Assembly (NCBI RefSeq): GCF_000981585.1
Contig: NZ_LN831776.1
Coordinates: 6,617,187-6,681,186, forward strand
Length of the DNA: 64,000 nucleotides
DNA from: Paenibacillus riograndensis SBR5
Lineage (GTDB): Bacteria; Bacillota; Bacilli; Paenibacillales; Paenibacillaceae
Direction of reading: 5' to 3'
Below, piece after piece: positions 26,727-35,694 of this stretch. Position 1 is the first letter of the stretch. The number at the start of each line of letters is the position of its first letter. A program made the translations under genes and the position numbers. Below the pieces are notes generated by a model, which saw only the letters and a list, made by a program, of their open reading frames with translations, ran no database searches and was not told where the DNA came from.

Positions 26727-27922
26727 CGCATTCCCTCCCCTTCCGGAACCGCATTGCCCGCCAGGGCAGACAGAACGGCCCCTTTGATAACAATGCCCTT
26801 CAGTTTGTCCGCTTCATCCACAACTGCAACAGGCAGATGCGTCTCGGACATGAGTTCAAACAGATCATTCAGCAGCGTATCCGGTGATACACGGGGAATC
26901 TCTCTGCGCATGACTTCGAGAATCGGCCGGTTCTCCTTGAGCGCCTGCGCCGCATCCTCTGCCGTAACCACTCCCTGCAGCTTCATTTCTTTATCGGCCA
27001 CATACAGGCTGGAGACGCCGCTGTCCCGCATCAATTGCAGCGCAACGCGCGGTCCGCGCTCCGGCCGGATCATTTCCGGCTGGCGCATCACATGTGCTGC
27101 GGTCAGCACCTTGGACAGATCGACATCCTCGACAAAACGCTCCACATATTTGTTGGCAGGCTGGATCAGAATCTCTTCCGGCGTACCGATCTGCACAATC
27201 ACGCCATCCTTCATCAAAGCGATCCGGTCGCCAATGCGCAGGGCCTCATCCAGATCATGTGTGATGAATACAATCGTCTTTTTCATTTTGGACTGCAGTT
27301 CCAGCAGCTCCTGCTGCATGTCTTTGCGGATCAGCGGGTCCAGCGCACTGAAAGCCTCATCCATCAGCAGAATATCCGGATCATTGGCAAGTCCGCGGGC
27401 CAGGCCCACCCGCTGCTGCATCCCACCGCTGAGCTGATCGGGATGGTGATGCTCCCAGCCTTTAAGGCCTACGAGCTCCAAAGCCTGCATGGCGAGCCGG
27501 GTTCTTTCTTTTTTCTCCACCCCCTGCACTTCAAGGCCATATTCGGCATTGGCCAGCACCGTGCGGTGCGGGAACAGCGCAAACTTCTGGAATACCATTC
27601 CGATATTTTTGCGGCGGAACTGGCGGAGTTGTTCAGGATTCATTTTGACGACATCCTTGTCTCTAAAAAGCACCTGTCCCCCCGTAGGCTCTATCAAACG
27701 GTTCAATAACCGGACCAGAGTGGACTTGCCGCTTCCCGACAACCCCATAATGACAAAGATTTCTCCTTCTTCGATGCGGAAGTCCGCCCTGTTGACTCCA
27801 ACCGTCAGCTTGGCTTCCCGGGCAATTTTCTCTTTAGACCATCCTTGCGCAAGTAATGGAAGAGCCCGTACCGCATCATGACCAAATACCTTGGTAAGCT
27901 GCTTCACCTCAATAATTGCCAT
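26723..27922 (-). CDS. opuAA: Glycine betaine ABC transporter ATPase with CBS domains
   Basis: A 399-residue ATPase: Walker A GLSGSGKST, signature LSGGMQQRVGLARGLA, Walker B ILLMDEAFSALDPLIR, switch His in ITHD. Two CBS domains lie at the C-terminus (about 275-390), the usual osmosensing part of OpuA. ATG 27922 has AAGGAGG at proper spacing, whereas upstream codons run into the promoter region. First of three genes (opuAA-AB-AC). Confidence 0.94.
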   Translation of the reverse strand: MAIIEVKQLTKVFGHDAVRALPLLAQGWSKEKIAREAKLTVGVNRADFRIEEGEIFVIMGLSGSGKSTLVRLLNRLIEPTGGQVLFRDKDVVKMNPEQLRQFRRKNIGMVFQKFALFPHRTVLANAEYGLEVQGVEKKERTRLAMQALELVGLKGWEHHHPDQLSGGMQQRVGLARGLANDPDILLMDEAFSALDPLIRKDMQQELLELQSKMKKTIVFITHDLDEALRIGDRIALMKDGVIVQIGTPEEILIQPANKYVERFVEDVDLSKVLTAAHVMRQPEMIRPERGPRVALQLMRDSGVSSLYVADKEMKLQGVVTAEDAAQALKENRPILEVMRREIPRVSPDTLLNDLFELMSETHLPVAVVDEADKLKGIVIKGAVLSALAGNAVPEGEGMR

Positions 27923-28040
27923 GGTGACCTCCTTCTTCCGTATAGCAAATTTTCGTCTTGCTTCACTCAAACTAGTGTAACGGACATGTGAAATGCGACG
28001 CAAAGTTCATATACGCTTAAAAATTAGTGTACAGTTTTAA

Positions 28041-28061
28041 CTTTACGTACTTTATGTAAAG
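28041..28061. promoter_or_regulatory. Inverted repeat between opuA and the GbsR-type gene, candidate operator
   Basis: CTTTACGTA-CTT-TATGTAAAG: 9-nt arms with one mismatch, in the 258-bp divergent region. Its place, 119 bp upstream of opuAA and 119 bp upstream of the regulator, suits an autoregulated repressor. Confidence 0.5.
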
Positions 28062-28180
28062 AATACTCCGTTTAACGGCAAATCCCGTTCCAGATGAATT
28101 CTTTACTTATACACAGGGATTTGATTACAATACACAATAGAGGTTTGCAGTCATTAGCCTACACCTCAGGAGGGACCTTT

Positions 28181-28738
28181 ATGAATGATTTAGTAGGGCT
28201 TGCGCCCGAACAAGTTGAGAGAATTAGCAAAGCCCGGGAGCGCGTCATCGATTCCATCGGCAAAAATATGGATTTGTACGGAATAACACTGTCCATTGGG
28301 CATTTATACGGTTATATGTACTTCAATCAGGGTCCTGTAACGCTGGACGAGCTTAGCCGGACTATGGGAATGAGCAAAACTTCCATGAGTACAGGAGTGC
28401 GCACCCTGCTGGATCTGAAGATGATTGATAAGGTATGGGGAAAAGGCACCCGGAAGGACTTGTTCGAGGTAGTTCCCGATTGGCATCAGAACTTCAGTGA
28501 TTACTTCTCTATTAAATGGAGAAAAGCCGTTGAAGGAAATATGTCGGCGCTGAGCAAATCACTGAACGAAATCAGACAAATGAAAAGCGACTATGCGGAT
28601 GAACCGGGAGTGGAACAGCTGCTCAATACTGATGAAGTCAAAATTGAGGAAGCGATTAAATATTACCGCTGGCTCCTGAAGCTGATTGAAGCACTGGAAA
28701 CCGGCAAAATCTTCGAACTGATTCCTAAAGAATCCTAG
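28181..28738 (+). CDS. GbsR/MarR-like transcriptional regulator
   Basis: A 185-residue winged-helix regulator of the GbsR group: GHLYGYMYFNQGPVTLDELS, then the recognition region TMGMSKTSMSTGVRTLLDL and DKVWGKGTRKDLFEV, which is the family hallmark. GbsR-type proteins (GbsR, OpcR, OpuAR) control choline and betaine genes. ATG 28181 is chosen because AGGAGG lies 7-9 nt upstream. Divergent from opuA, so it probably represses that importer; the ligand cannot be read. Confidence 0.9.
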   Translation: MNDLVGLAPEQVERISKARERVIDSIGKNMDLYGITLSIGHLYGYMYFNQGPVTLDELSRTMGMSKTSMSTGVRTLLDLKMIDKVWGKGTRKDLFEVVPDWHQNFSDYFSIKWRKAVEGNMSALSKSLNEIRQMKSDYADEPGVEQLLNTDEVKIEEAIKYYRWLLKLIEALETGKIFELIPKES

Positions 28739-28777
28739 AGCTTACTGCACCCGGGGTATCCTATTGCACAAAAAAAG

Positions 28778-28815
28778 AAACAGCCGAGATCCTTAACCAA
28801 GGACTTCGGCTGTTT
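28778..28815. terminator. Bidirectional terminator between gbsR-type gene and the SLH-glucanase gene
   Basis: Stem AAACAGCCGA...CCTT / AAGG...TCGGCTGTTT. Plus side ends TTTGTTGTT; minus side ends with a run of T (AAAAAAAG on plus). It serves two convergent genes. Confidence 0.8.
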
Positions 28816-28837
28816 GTTGTTATGGAGTGCTGCGCTC

Positions 28838-31800
28838 TTACGGAGCTTCAGTCAGGCTCACGTTATCAATGTAAATATGATTGCCTGCCTGAATTGCGCT
28901 GTTCGTGCCCTCGCTGTTGCCCGCAACCAGACCCAGAAGGAAAACAAGATGTGCTCCCGCATCCGTCCCGCTGTCCATGGTGAAGGTATAGCTGTAAGTG
29001 TTCATGCTGCCCGTCAGCGCTACTGCTTTTGCCGGTAAATATTTGGTGTAGTCCCCGCCCTTATGCTCCACAGCTACTTCAATCAGACGGTCCACATCGG
29101 AGCGGGCTGCAAAAGCCAGCGTATACGTTTTGCCCTGTACAAGCTTCAGATTGGCATAATCCACCTGTGCGCTATAGTTGGCCGTTCCCGTACCTGTCAG
29201 TGCCACGGCCAGTTCTCCGTCCTGCGCGGCGGCTGAACCAGTCCCGTCAAAATATTGCGTCCAGCCTGTTAAGCCCTTTGCCGGATCGAAGGTTCCATTA
29301 TCCAGCTTACCGCTGGCCGGTTCCACTGGCGTGCCGCCCCCGCCTTCCACCTCCGTCACCCTAATGTCGTCAAAAGAGAGTGTATGCGGGATTCCATTCG
29401 CTGTCTTGTCTTCTCCCATCGCCGCACCGATCAGATAATTCAGCTTCAGCGGGTTACTGTTATCCACGGTAAACCGGGCACTGTAGGTCGCCCAGGTCGC
29501 GGTAACCTCGAACTTCGCCTGCGCCGCTGCGGCCGAGGTGCCGCTGTACTCCACGATAATCTGCCTTGGAACGGTCGATTTGGCTTTGAAGCTCAGCTCA
29601 TACGTCTTTCCAGCCTCCAGCGGGATGCCCTCCTGGTAAAACTGCGTGTGCCAGGCCGCCGTACCGGCAACGTCAATTCTAATCTCCGCCACACCTTCAT
29701 TCACGTTAAAAGATGACACGCCGCCTTCCCCGGACCAGGTGGACCAGCCCGTTGTACCGCTAACGAACGAACCGTTGACGACCAGATTGTTGTCATTGGC
29801 CAGAATGGTTTGAGTTACCGTGGCGCTGACATATCCTTCAGCTTCCACAGTGATCATGTAGCTGCCTTCAGCAGGGAAAGCGGCTGGTTCTATCGTGATT
29901 TTACCCGCTTGGACGGTATATTGCCCTTCGGCAAGTGCTGTGCCGTTGACCTTCACGGCTGTGATGCTGCTGCGCCACGCTGCATTCTCGGTGAATGTCA
30001 GTTCTACCGGCTGCGATACCCGGTTATTCGTACTGTCGCCGAGCAGCTCCTGCGGTTTGGCCGGGGCATTCTTGATCTCAAACCTCACATTGTCGATCAC
30101 CAGCTCATGCGCCTGGGGTATACTCACACCGTCAACCTTGCCCAGCAGGAACTTCAGCGCCAAGGTATCATTCACACCTTGCCGGAATTCGAATCTGTAA
30201 TGGTTGGTTTCCGGTGTGATCTTAATGATCTGTGTAAAAGAAGGCTGATACGAAGCATTCTCCGCATTGACGCTGATTCTGCGGGCAACACTTGAACTCG
30301 CGTCGAATTCGATAACATAGTCGGTGCCGCCGGCAACCTTCAGCCCATTCTGGAACAGCATTACCGAATAGGGCTGATTGCCGGTATTGGCAATGTTGAA
30401 GGTGGCTGCTCCCTCTGTAACCGCAGCGGTGGCCGCGCCGCCCTGCTCTGTCAGCAGCCGCTCCCAGCTATTGAAGCCAAAGCTGAAATCCCCGTTCACC
30501 AGCGGATAATAGACCAGCGAAGGGTCATAGTAGAAGCTGGTGCGCAGCAGCAGGAAGTTATCCAACTGGACGATCCCCGCTGCATTGCCGAGATGGAGCA
30601 CAAACCGGCCCAGCGTGTCACTTGCTCCGGCGAGATCGGGGAATACCGCCTCCACCTTCTGGGCTCCTGCCTTCAGCAGGACCGTTTCTGAAGCGTAGAC
30701 GGTACCGTCCCTGCCTTGCAGCTCAATTATCGCCGTGCGTGGTGACGGGACCTCAACGTCAAAGGCAAGCTTGTAATCCTGGCCCTGAACCAGGAATATT
30801 CCATTCTGCAGCAGACGGACATCCGCACCATCGCCGCCAGTCCCGCTGATCTGCAGATTTAACCGGCCGGCAGCGTCAACGCTTGGGCTGACCGCTGCAC
30901 CTCCGGTGGCTTCGGCATGCCAGTAGCTGAGCCGGTCCGGCTCACCCAGATCAAAGGTGCCGTTATAGAGATGGTTGCCGCTGCCCAGCGGCGTTTTGGC
31001 GCTGTCATGGTCAAACGGAATGCTGTCGATCTCTTCGAGCCGTGCATTCCCGAGCCACACCGGCGAAGCATTCGTGCCCAAGTTGAATTCCACCCGGGCC
31101 GCAATGTCCGGGTTCTCCTTCATCTGGAACATCGTTTCGTAATGCTTCAGTGTTGAGGTCAATTCCGCCTTGAGCGTCGGAGAATAGGCCTGATACCCGC
31201 GGGATTCTCCGCCCGTGAGCCGGACGCCGATATTCCGCGAATGGTCTGTCTTCGCATCGAAGCTCAGCTTGTAAAATCTCCCCTTAGCCAGCGATACAAT
31301 GGCCTGCGGCTGGATGGAGTACGAGTTCCCCCCAGGGCTGCTGATATTCACCTTGAGGTAATTCCGTCCGCTGATTGGTTCCAGTGATACCGCCGCATCC
31401 GCACCGGATTCCTTATACAGCACCCAATGCGCCGTATTCGGGATGCCCATTCCGGTGTCGCCTTCCTTGTGCTCGGTGAAACCGTTATTGTAGATCAGGT
31501 TGCCGTCCGCAAGCGGCGGCAGTGAACCTTCAAGATAAGGCTCCTTCGTAAGAGTAACCGGCACCGGCTGGCGGTAAGGCCGCCCTGTCAGCTCATAGAC
31601 TCTGACGTAATCGATTTCCATCGATTGCGGGAACACGGTCTCCGCCGTCGGATTGCCGTCAAAATTACCGCCGACCGCCAGATTCATCAGCAGATGGAAC
31701 TCCTGGTTGAACGGTGCCGGATAAGCATTGTTCGCCGGCTGTCCATTGCTCAGGCTGTACCAGTCATTTTTAGTTGAGTACAGTACACCGTCAACATACC

Positions 31801-33880
31801 AGCGAAGCTCTCCAGGCTCCCATTCCAGGGAATAGGTGTGGAACTGTTCAATGGTGGAGTTGCCTGGCAGCACATATTCCTTGCCGGAATACACATTATC
31901 CGGCCACTGGGAACCGTAATGGATTGTGCCTGCGACTGTACCCGGACGGCTGCCCCAGCCTTCCATAATGTCAATTTCCCCGGATGCCGCCCATGAACCG
32001 TAGACATAATCTTCAGGCAGCATCCAGATGGCTGGCCAATAGCCTTTGCCCGCAGGCGCTTTGGCCCGGATTTCGAATTTTCCATACTTCTTGCTGAACA
32101 AATCCTTGGTTTTGATCCGCGAGGAGGTGTATTCCTTGCCGCCCTGCGCCTCTTTGCGGGCGGTAATGATCAGCTTCCCGTCCGCTTCCTTCACATTCTT
32201 CTCCTCATTCGTGTACCATTCCAGCTCATTGTTGCCCCAGCCCGGATTCCCGACGGCCGTGCCATCGCCCAGGTCATACGTCCACTTCGCCGGGTCAATG
32301 GTACCGTCATTGAACTCATCGTTCCACACCAGCGTCCAGGGATCAGCCGGAGACGTTGGCGTTGCTGTGGCGGTTGGCGTCGCTGTGGCCGTTGGCGTGG
32401 CCGTGGCTCTCGGCGTGGCCGAGGCCGTCGGCGTCACTGTGGCCGTTGCGGTCGGCGTCGCCGTCGGGGACGTGCCGGAGCCGCCGGCCGGAGCCTGGGT
32501 AGCGGCCGGCGGTACAGCCACCGGCCCGCTGCTGCCCGGCTTCAGCGGAACGCCGCTGACGGTGACGCCTTCGGCGTTGTTCACGACGGCGCCGAAGCTG
32601 CCGCTGCCCTGAAGGGCCGTGCCCTTGGCAGCCGCGGTAAGCAGCAGCTCCGCGACCTGCGCATGATCTGCAAGCACAACCTGGCCAGGACTGCCCAGGG
32701 TAAGCTTGCCGACCTTGCCGGAGAGCGTCAGCTTAACGCTGCCTGTGGCGGATGAAGCTGTGGATACAGCGGCGAAGCTTCCTTTTAGCACTGCTGCTTT
32801 TACAGCGGCTGAGATTTCCACATCTGTGAAGCCCGTACCGGTCAACCCGGTCTCTTCCAGCGTGGCGCCTGAATTCAGCAGCACCGTTCCCACCGAGGTT
32901 GTCCCGCTGGCATACATACGGATATCTCCATCCGGCTTGCCCGCCTGGACTCTGCCAATCACACTGTTCTGGAGGCCCACGCCCTGCTCTCCGCCGCCGA
33001 GAATGAACGTCGTGCCCGTAACTTTTACTCCTTCAAGTATTATTTTGCCCTCTCCAATCCCCTCCGAGAGATACAGATTGCCCTCAACTACAGTATCCTT
33101 TAGTGTGATACCGGCATGATTCAGCACCACGTTCCCTTGTACCTTACCAAGGGTGACCTCCCCTGCAGAGCGCACCAGACCCGGCACCATCCGGTCTAGC
33201 GTTTGGGCGAGCTCTGCGCGGGTAATCCGCCCTTGCGGCTTGAATGAGCCGTCAGGATAGCCTTTTACATACCCCGCACCCGAAAGTGCTGCCGCTGCAT
33301 CCCTAACCTCATGGTCTGTTCCGGCCAGATCGCTGTAAGCCGCTTGCCCCCCGGTGTCCAGCCGAAAAATCTTCTGCAAAGCCACAGCCGTCTCCGCACG
33401 CGTCAACGGAGCAGACGCTTCAATGCGGCCGTCTTTGCTTGCGATTAAGTAACCTGCGGCAATGCCTTTGGCAATCTCACTGCTGAACCATGCGGCCGCA
33501 GGCACATCGTCAGGGAGGGTAGCCGACTTCGCGCTATAGTTAAAAATACGGTTAATAATTACGGCAAACTCCGCCTTCGACACCGGAGCATCCGGCCGGA
33601 ATGAGCCGTCTCCATAGCCTGCGACAATTCCATTTTCAATCCAGCGCTGCACGGCACGGGCTGCCCAACTATCCGCCGGAACATCGGTAAACGCTTTCAA
33701 CCCATTGTAACCGGAAGACTTGCCCTCTGCTGCCGTTACGCTGCCTGTCTGGACAGCTGAATCCGCAGCCTTGACAGACTGGCCTGAAGCAGCCCCGGCA
33801 ATATGTCCGCCGCCCAGCGGGGACAGCAATCCTGAGAGCAGAGCCATGACCGTAAGCAGAGCGGATGCCTTTTTTTTCAT
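28838..33880 (-). CDS. Cell-surface SLH-anchored GH16 beta-glucanase with carbohydrate-binding modules
   Basis: About 1680 residues (numbers below count from the upstream ATG at 33889). Signal peptide 1-34; three SLH domains (about 64-107, 124-170, 182-232) that bind secondary cell wall polymer; a beta-helix-like region (245-450); a Thr/Pro/Ala linker (475-513); GH16 catalytic domain (about 517-775) with the catalytic motif EIDIME, the two Glu being about 638 and 643; then five CBM4/9-like modules and one small beta domain. It would cut beta-1,3(1,4)-glucans at the cell surface. ATG 33880 has AGGAGG 10 nt upstream; ATG 33889 is too near. Divergent from a LacI gene; a terminator follows. The Pro/Thr linker is low in complexity. 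Confidence 0.92.
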   Translation of the reverse strand: MKKKASALLTVMALLSGLLSPLGGGHIAGAASGQSVKAADSAVQTGSVTAAEGKSSGYNGLKAFTDVPADSWAARAVQRWIENGIVAGYGDGSFRPDAPVSKAEFAVIINRIFNYSAKSATLPDDVPAAAWFSSEIAKGIAAGYLIASKDGRIEASAPLTRAETAVALQKIFRLDTGGQAAYSDLAGTDHEVRDAAAALSGAGYVKGYPDGSFKPQGRITRAELAQTLDRMVPGLVRSAGEVTLGKVQGNVVLNHAGITLKDTVVEGNLYLSEGIGEGKIILEGVKVTGTTFILGGGEQGVGLQNSVIGRVQAGKPDGDIRMYASGTTSVGTVLLNSGATLEETGLTGTGFTDVEISAAVKAAVLKGSFAAVSTASSATGSVKLTLSGKVGKLTLGSPGQVVLADHAQVAELLLTAAAKGTALQGSGSFGAVVNNAEGVTVSGVPLKPGSSGPVAVPPAATQAPAGGSGTSPTATPTATATVTPTASATPRATATPTATATPTATATPTSPADPWTLVWNDEFNDGTIDPAKWTYDLGDGTAVGNPGWGNNELEWYTNEEKNVKEADGKLIITARKEAQGGKEYTSSRIKTKDLFSKKYGKFEIRAKAPAGKGYWPAIWMLPEDYVYGSWAASGEIDIMEGWGSRPGTVAGTIHYGSQWPDNVYSGKEYVLPGNSTIEQFHTYSLEWEPGELRWYVDGVLYSTKNDWYSLSNGQPANNAYPAPFNQEFHLLMNLAVGGNFDGNPTAETVFPQSMEIDYVRVYELTGRPYRQPVPVTLTKEPYLEGSLPPLADGNLIYNNGFTEHKEGDTGMGIPNTAHWVLYKESGADAAVSLEPISGRNYLKVNISSPGGNSYSIQPQAIVSLAKGRFYKLSFDAKTDHSRNIGVRLTGGESRGYQAYSPTLKAELTSTLKHYETMFQMKENPDIAARVEFNLGTNASPVWLGNARLEEIDSIPFDHDSAKTPLGSGNHLYNGTFDLGEPDRLSYWHAEATGGAAVSPSVDAAGRLNLQISGTGGDGADVRLLQNGIFLVQGQDYKLAFDVEVPSPRTAIIELQGRDGTVYASETVLLKAGAQKVEAVFPDLAGASDTLGRFVLHLGNAAGIVQLDNFLLLRTSFYYDPSLVYYPLVNGDFSFGFNSWERLLTEQGGAATAAVTEGAATFNIANTGNQPYSVMLFQNGLKVAGGTDYVIEFDASSSVARRISVNAENASYQPSFTQIIKITPETNHYRFEFRQGVNDTLALKFLLGKVDGVSIPQAHELVIDNVRFEIKNAPAKPQELLGDSTNNRVSQPVELTFTENAAWRSSITAVKVNGTALAEGQYTVQAGKITIEPAAFPAEGSYMITVEAEGYVSATVTQTILANDNNLVVNGSFVSGTTGWSTWSGEGGVSSFNVNEGVAEIRIDVAGTAAWHTQFYQEGIPLEAGKTYELSFKAKSTVPRQIIVEYSGTSAAAAQAKFEVTATWATYSARFTVDNSNPLKLNYLIGAAMGEDKTANGIPHTLSFDDIRVTEVEGGGGTPVEPASGKLDNGTFDPAKGLTGWTQYFDGTGSAAAQDGELAVALTGTGTANYSAQVDYANLKLVQGKTYTLAFAARSDVDRLIEVAVEHKGGDYTKYLPAKAVALTGSMNTYSYTFTMDSGTDAGAHLVFLLGLVAGNSEGTNSAIQAGNHIYIDNVSLTEAP

Positions 33881-33925
33881 TCTGTTCATTCCTCCTCGAA
33901 ATCCTATGGTTCTTTCCTGATATAA

Positions 33926-33939
33926 CGAAAGCGGTTTCG
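33926..33939. promoter_or_regulatory. LacI/cre-like dyad between glucanase and lacI genes
   Basis: CGAAAGCGGTTTCG: arms CGAAA and TTTCG around GCGG, 46 bp upstream of the glucanase start. It is both a LacI-type operator shape and a near match to the catabolite response element (two mismatches), so either the local LacI protein or CcpA could use it. Confidence 0.5.
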
Positions 33940-34112
33940 GTAATATTTACGCCAACATACCTTAGCCCATCTCCACACCCCCCGATTACCGCAGCAATCC
34001 TGCAAAACCGTTTGACTTGCTCCGGCAAGTTGAATAGACTTAAATTCATGAATAAGCGCGGTGTGGCCGTCTTTTTGGACTAAGTGCACTGAATAGCGGA
34101 GGGTGGATTTCC

Positions 34113-35135
34113 ATGCAACTGAATATCAAAAAAATCGCAGAAATGGCGGGAGTCTCCGTCTCCACAGTTTCGAAAATCATAAACAATTACAGCGATGTTT
34201 CCGAAAAAACAAAAAAACGGGTCATGGAAATTATCGAACAGACCGGATATTCCCCCTCCAACTCCGCCAAGACACTGGCCACCAAAAAGTCCAGCCTGAT
34301 CGGGGTGATTTTTGCCGGCGAGCTGAATGTAGAGTTTACGCACCCTTTTTTTGTTGAAGTGCTGAATGCCTTCAAGAAGCAGATGGGTGTGCTGGGCTAC
34401 GATCTGATCTTCTTTTCCAACGAGAAATTCATCAGCAGCGGGGATTATTACTCCCGTTGTCTGCATTTTAATGTTGACGGCTGTGTCATCATCTCCGGGC
34501 AAAAAATGGAGCCGGCGATCCGCGACCTCGATATGAGCAGCATTCCCTGCATCGGCGTAGACCTGGAGCTGCGGGGCAAAAAATCCGGATACGTGATGTC
34601 GGACAATGTTCAGATCGCCTCCAAGGTGGTGGAGCATTTCTATCTGCTGGGCCACAGAGAGCTTGGTTTTATCGGCAGCACAGCCGACTCGGACATTTCC
34701 AATCAGCGGGAGGCCGGGTTCGTCAAGGCAGTTGAAAGCTTTGGACTGACGCTGAACCGTAACTGGTTCGTACATGGGGATGATTTCTTCGAATCCAGCG
34801 GCTATACGGCTATGCGCCGGTTGCTGGAGAGCGGCAGTATGCCGCAAGCGGTCTTCGCCGCCTCAGACCTGCTTGCCCTCGGCGCAATCCGCGCCTTGAA
34901 GGAGCAGGGCCTGCGCATCCCGGAGGATGTTGCCATCATCGGCTGCGATGACATCGAAGCCTGCAAATACACCAGCCCCACACTGACCACAATCCGCCAG
35001 AACAAAGAGCGCCTCGGTGTCCTCGCAGCACATATGCTCTACGACCTCATTAACAACCAATCGGACGGCGGCTCTTTTGTCGTCGAACCGGCACTGATCG
35101 TCCGCGAATCCTGCGGGAGCAAGTTGACTGGCTAA
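34113..35135 (+). CDS. LacI family transcriptional regulator
   Basis: A 340-residue regulator with HTH LNIKKIAEMAGVSVSTVSKI and a sugar-binding domain (about 62-335) with the IIGCDDIEACKY motif. GGAGGG lies about 10 nt before the ATG. Divergent from the SLH-glucanase gene with the dyad 33926-33939 between; it probably senses a glucan-derived oligosaccharide. Confidence 0.92.
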   Translation: MQLNIKKIAEMAGVSVSTVSKIINNYSDVSEKTKKRVMEIIEQTGYSPSNSAKTLATKKSSLIGVIFAGELNVEFTHPFFVEVLNAFKKQMGVLGYDLIFFSNEKFISSGDYYSRCLHFNVDGCVIISGQKMEPAIRDLDMSSIPCIGVDLELRGKKSGYVMSDNVQIASKVVEHFYLLGHRELGFIGSTADSDISNQREAGFVKAVESFGLTLNRNWFVHGDDFFESSGYTAMRRLLESGSMPQAVFAASDLLALGAIRALKEQGLRIPEDVAIIGCDDIEACKYTSPTLTTIRQNKERLGVLAAHMLYDLINNQSDGGSFVVEPALIVRESCGSKLTG

Positions 35136-35694
35136 CCTGGAGGTGGCTTAAGGTAAAATTTAATTGTCAGATTCAATCCGGCCGCTCCAGCAACCGGAAA
35201 TCCTGACGGGCGTTGCAAGCGCAGCAGCTAGGATACCAGCTACAACGGAAGTACCTTCATCATGCGTTTCATAGCAGCAGCTCCAGACGCAGCCGGCCAA
35301 TTGCATTTTGTACAACAGAAACGGGCCAAGATCAGCCAAATTGCGATTCTGCTGCACTTTGTGCAATTAGAAAGTGCCTATTGCCCAAAAAAGGAGGAAT
35401 TCTTGATTTTCAACTGCACAAAGTGCAGTTGAAGCGAATCTCCCCCCCATTTTGAGCAATTTTTATTGTACAAAGTGCAATTACACCAGAAGAAGGGGCC
35501 CGGATAGTTAATTTCAAGGAATATTTTACTTACCTGCACTTACCCAATTCACCTTTATGCAGCATCCCCCTCTCCAACGAAACTTTACTTTCACTAACAG
35601 CTAATACTAATCGAAATACTTTCGATAATATAATCGCCTATTTGATGGAAGGGTTCAAGGCGCTGTTTTTCTGGTTTTGGGCGTCATTTTTCGG
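35136..35694. repeat. Intergenic region with four TGCA-palindrome repeat units
   Basis: No gene is seen in these 559 bp. Four related dyads occur: TTGCATTTTGTACAA (35301-35315), CTGCACTTTGTGCAATT (35351-35367), CAACTGCAC-AAA-GTGCAGTTG (35411-35431, perfect arms) and TTGTACAAAGTGCAATT (35465-35482). They resemble those at 18132-18262. The remaining AT-rich part (35500-35690) shows no clear signal. Confidence 0.65.

Noticed and set aside
34080-34847. 255-codon frame opposite the second lacI gene
   Set aside because: Antisense shadow of a clear LacI gene; Cys/His-rich random composition.
35301-35482. TGCA dyads as a CRISPR array
   Set aside because: Units differ in orientation and spacing and are short; they fit an intergenic repeat element better.
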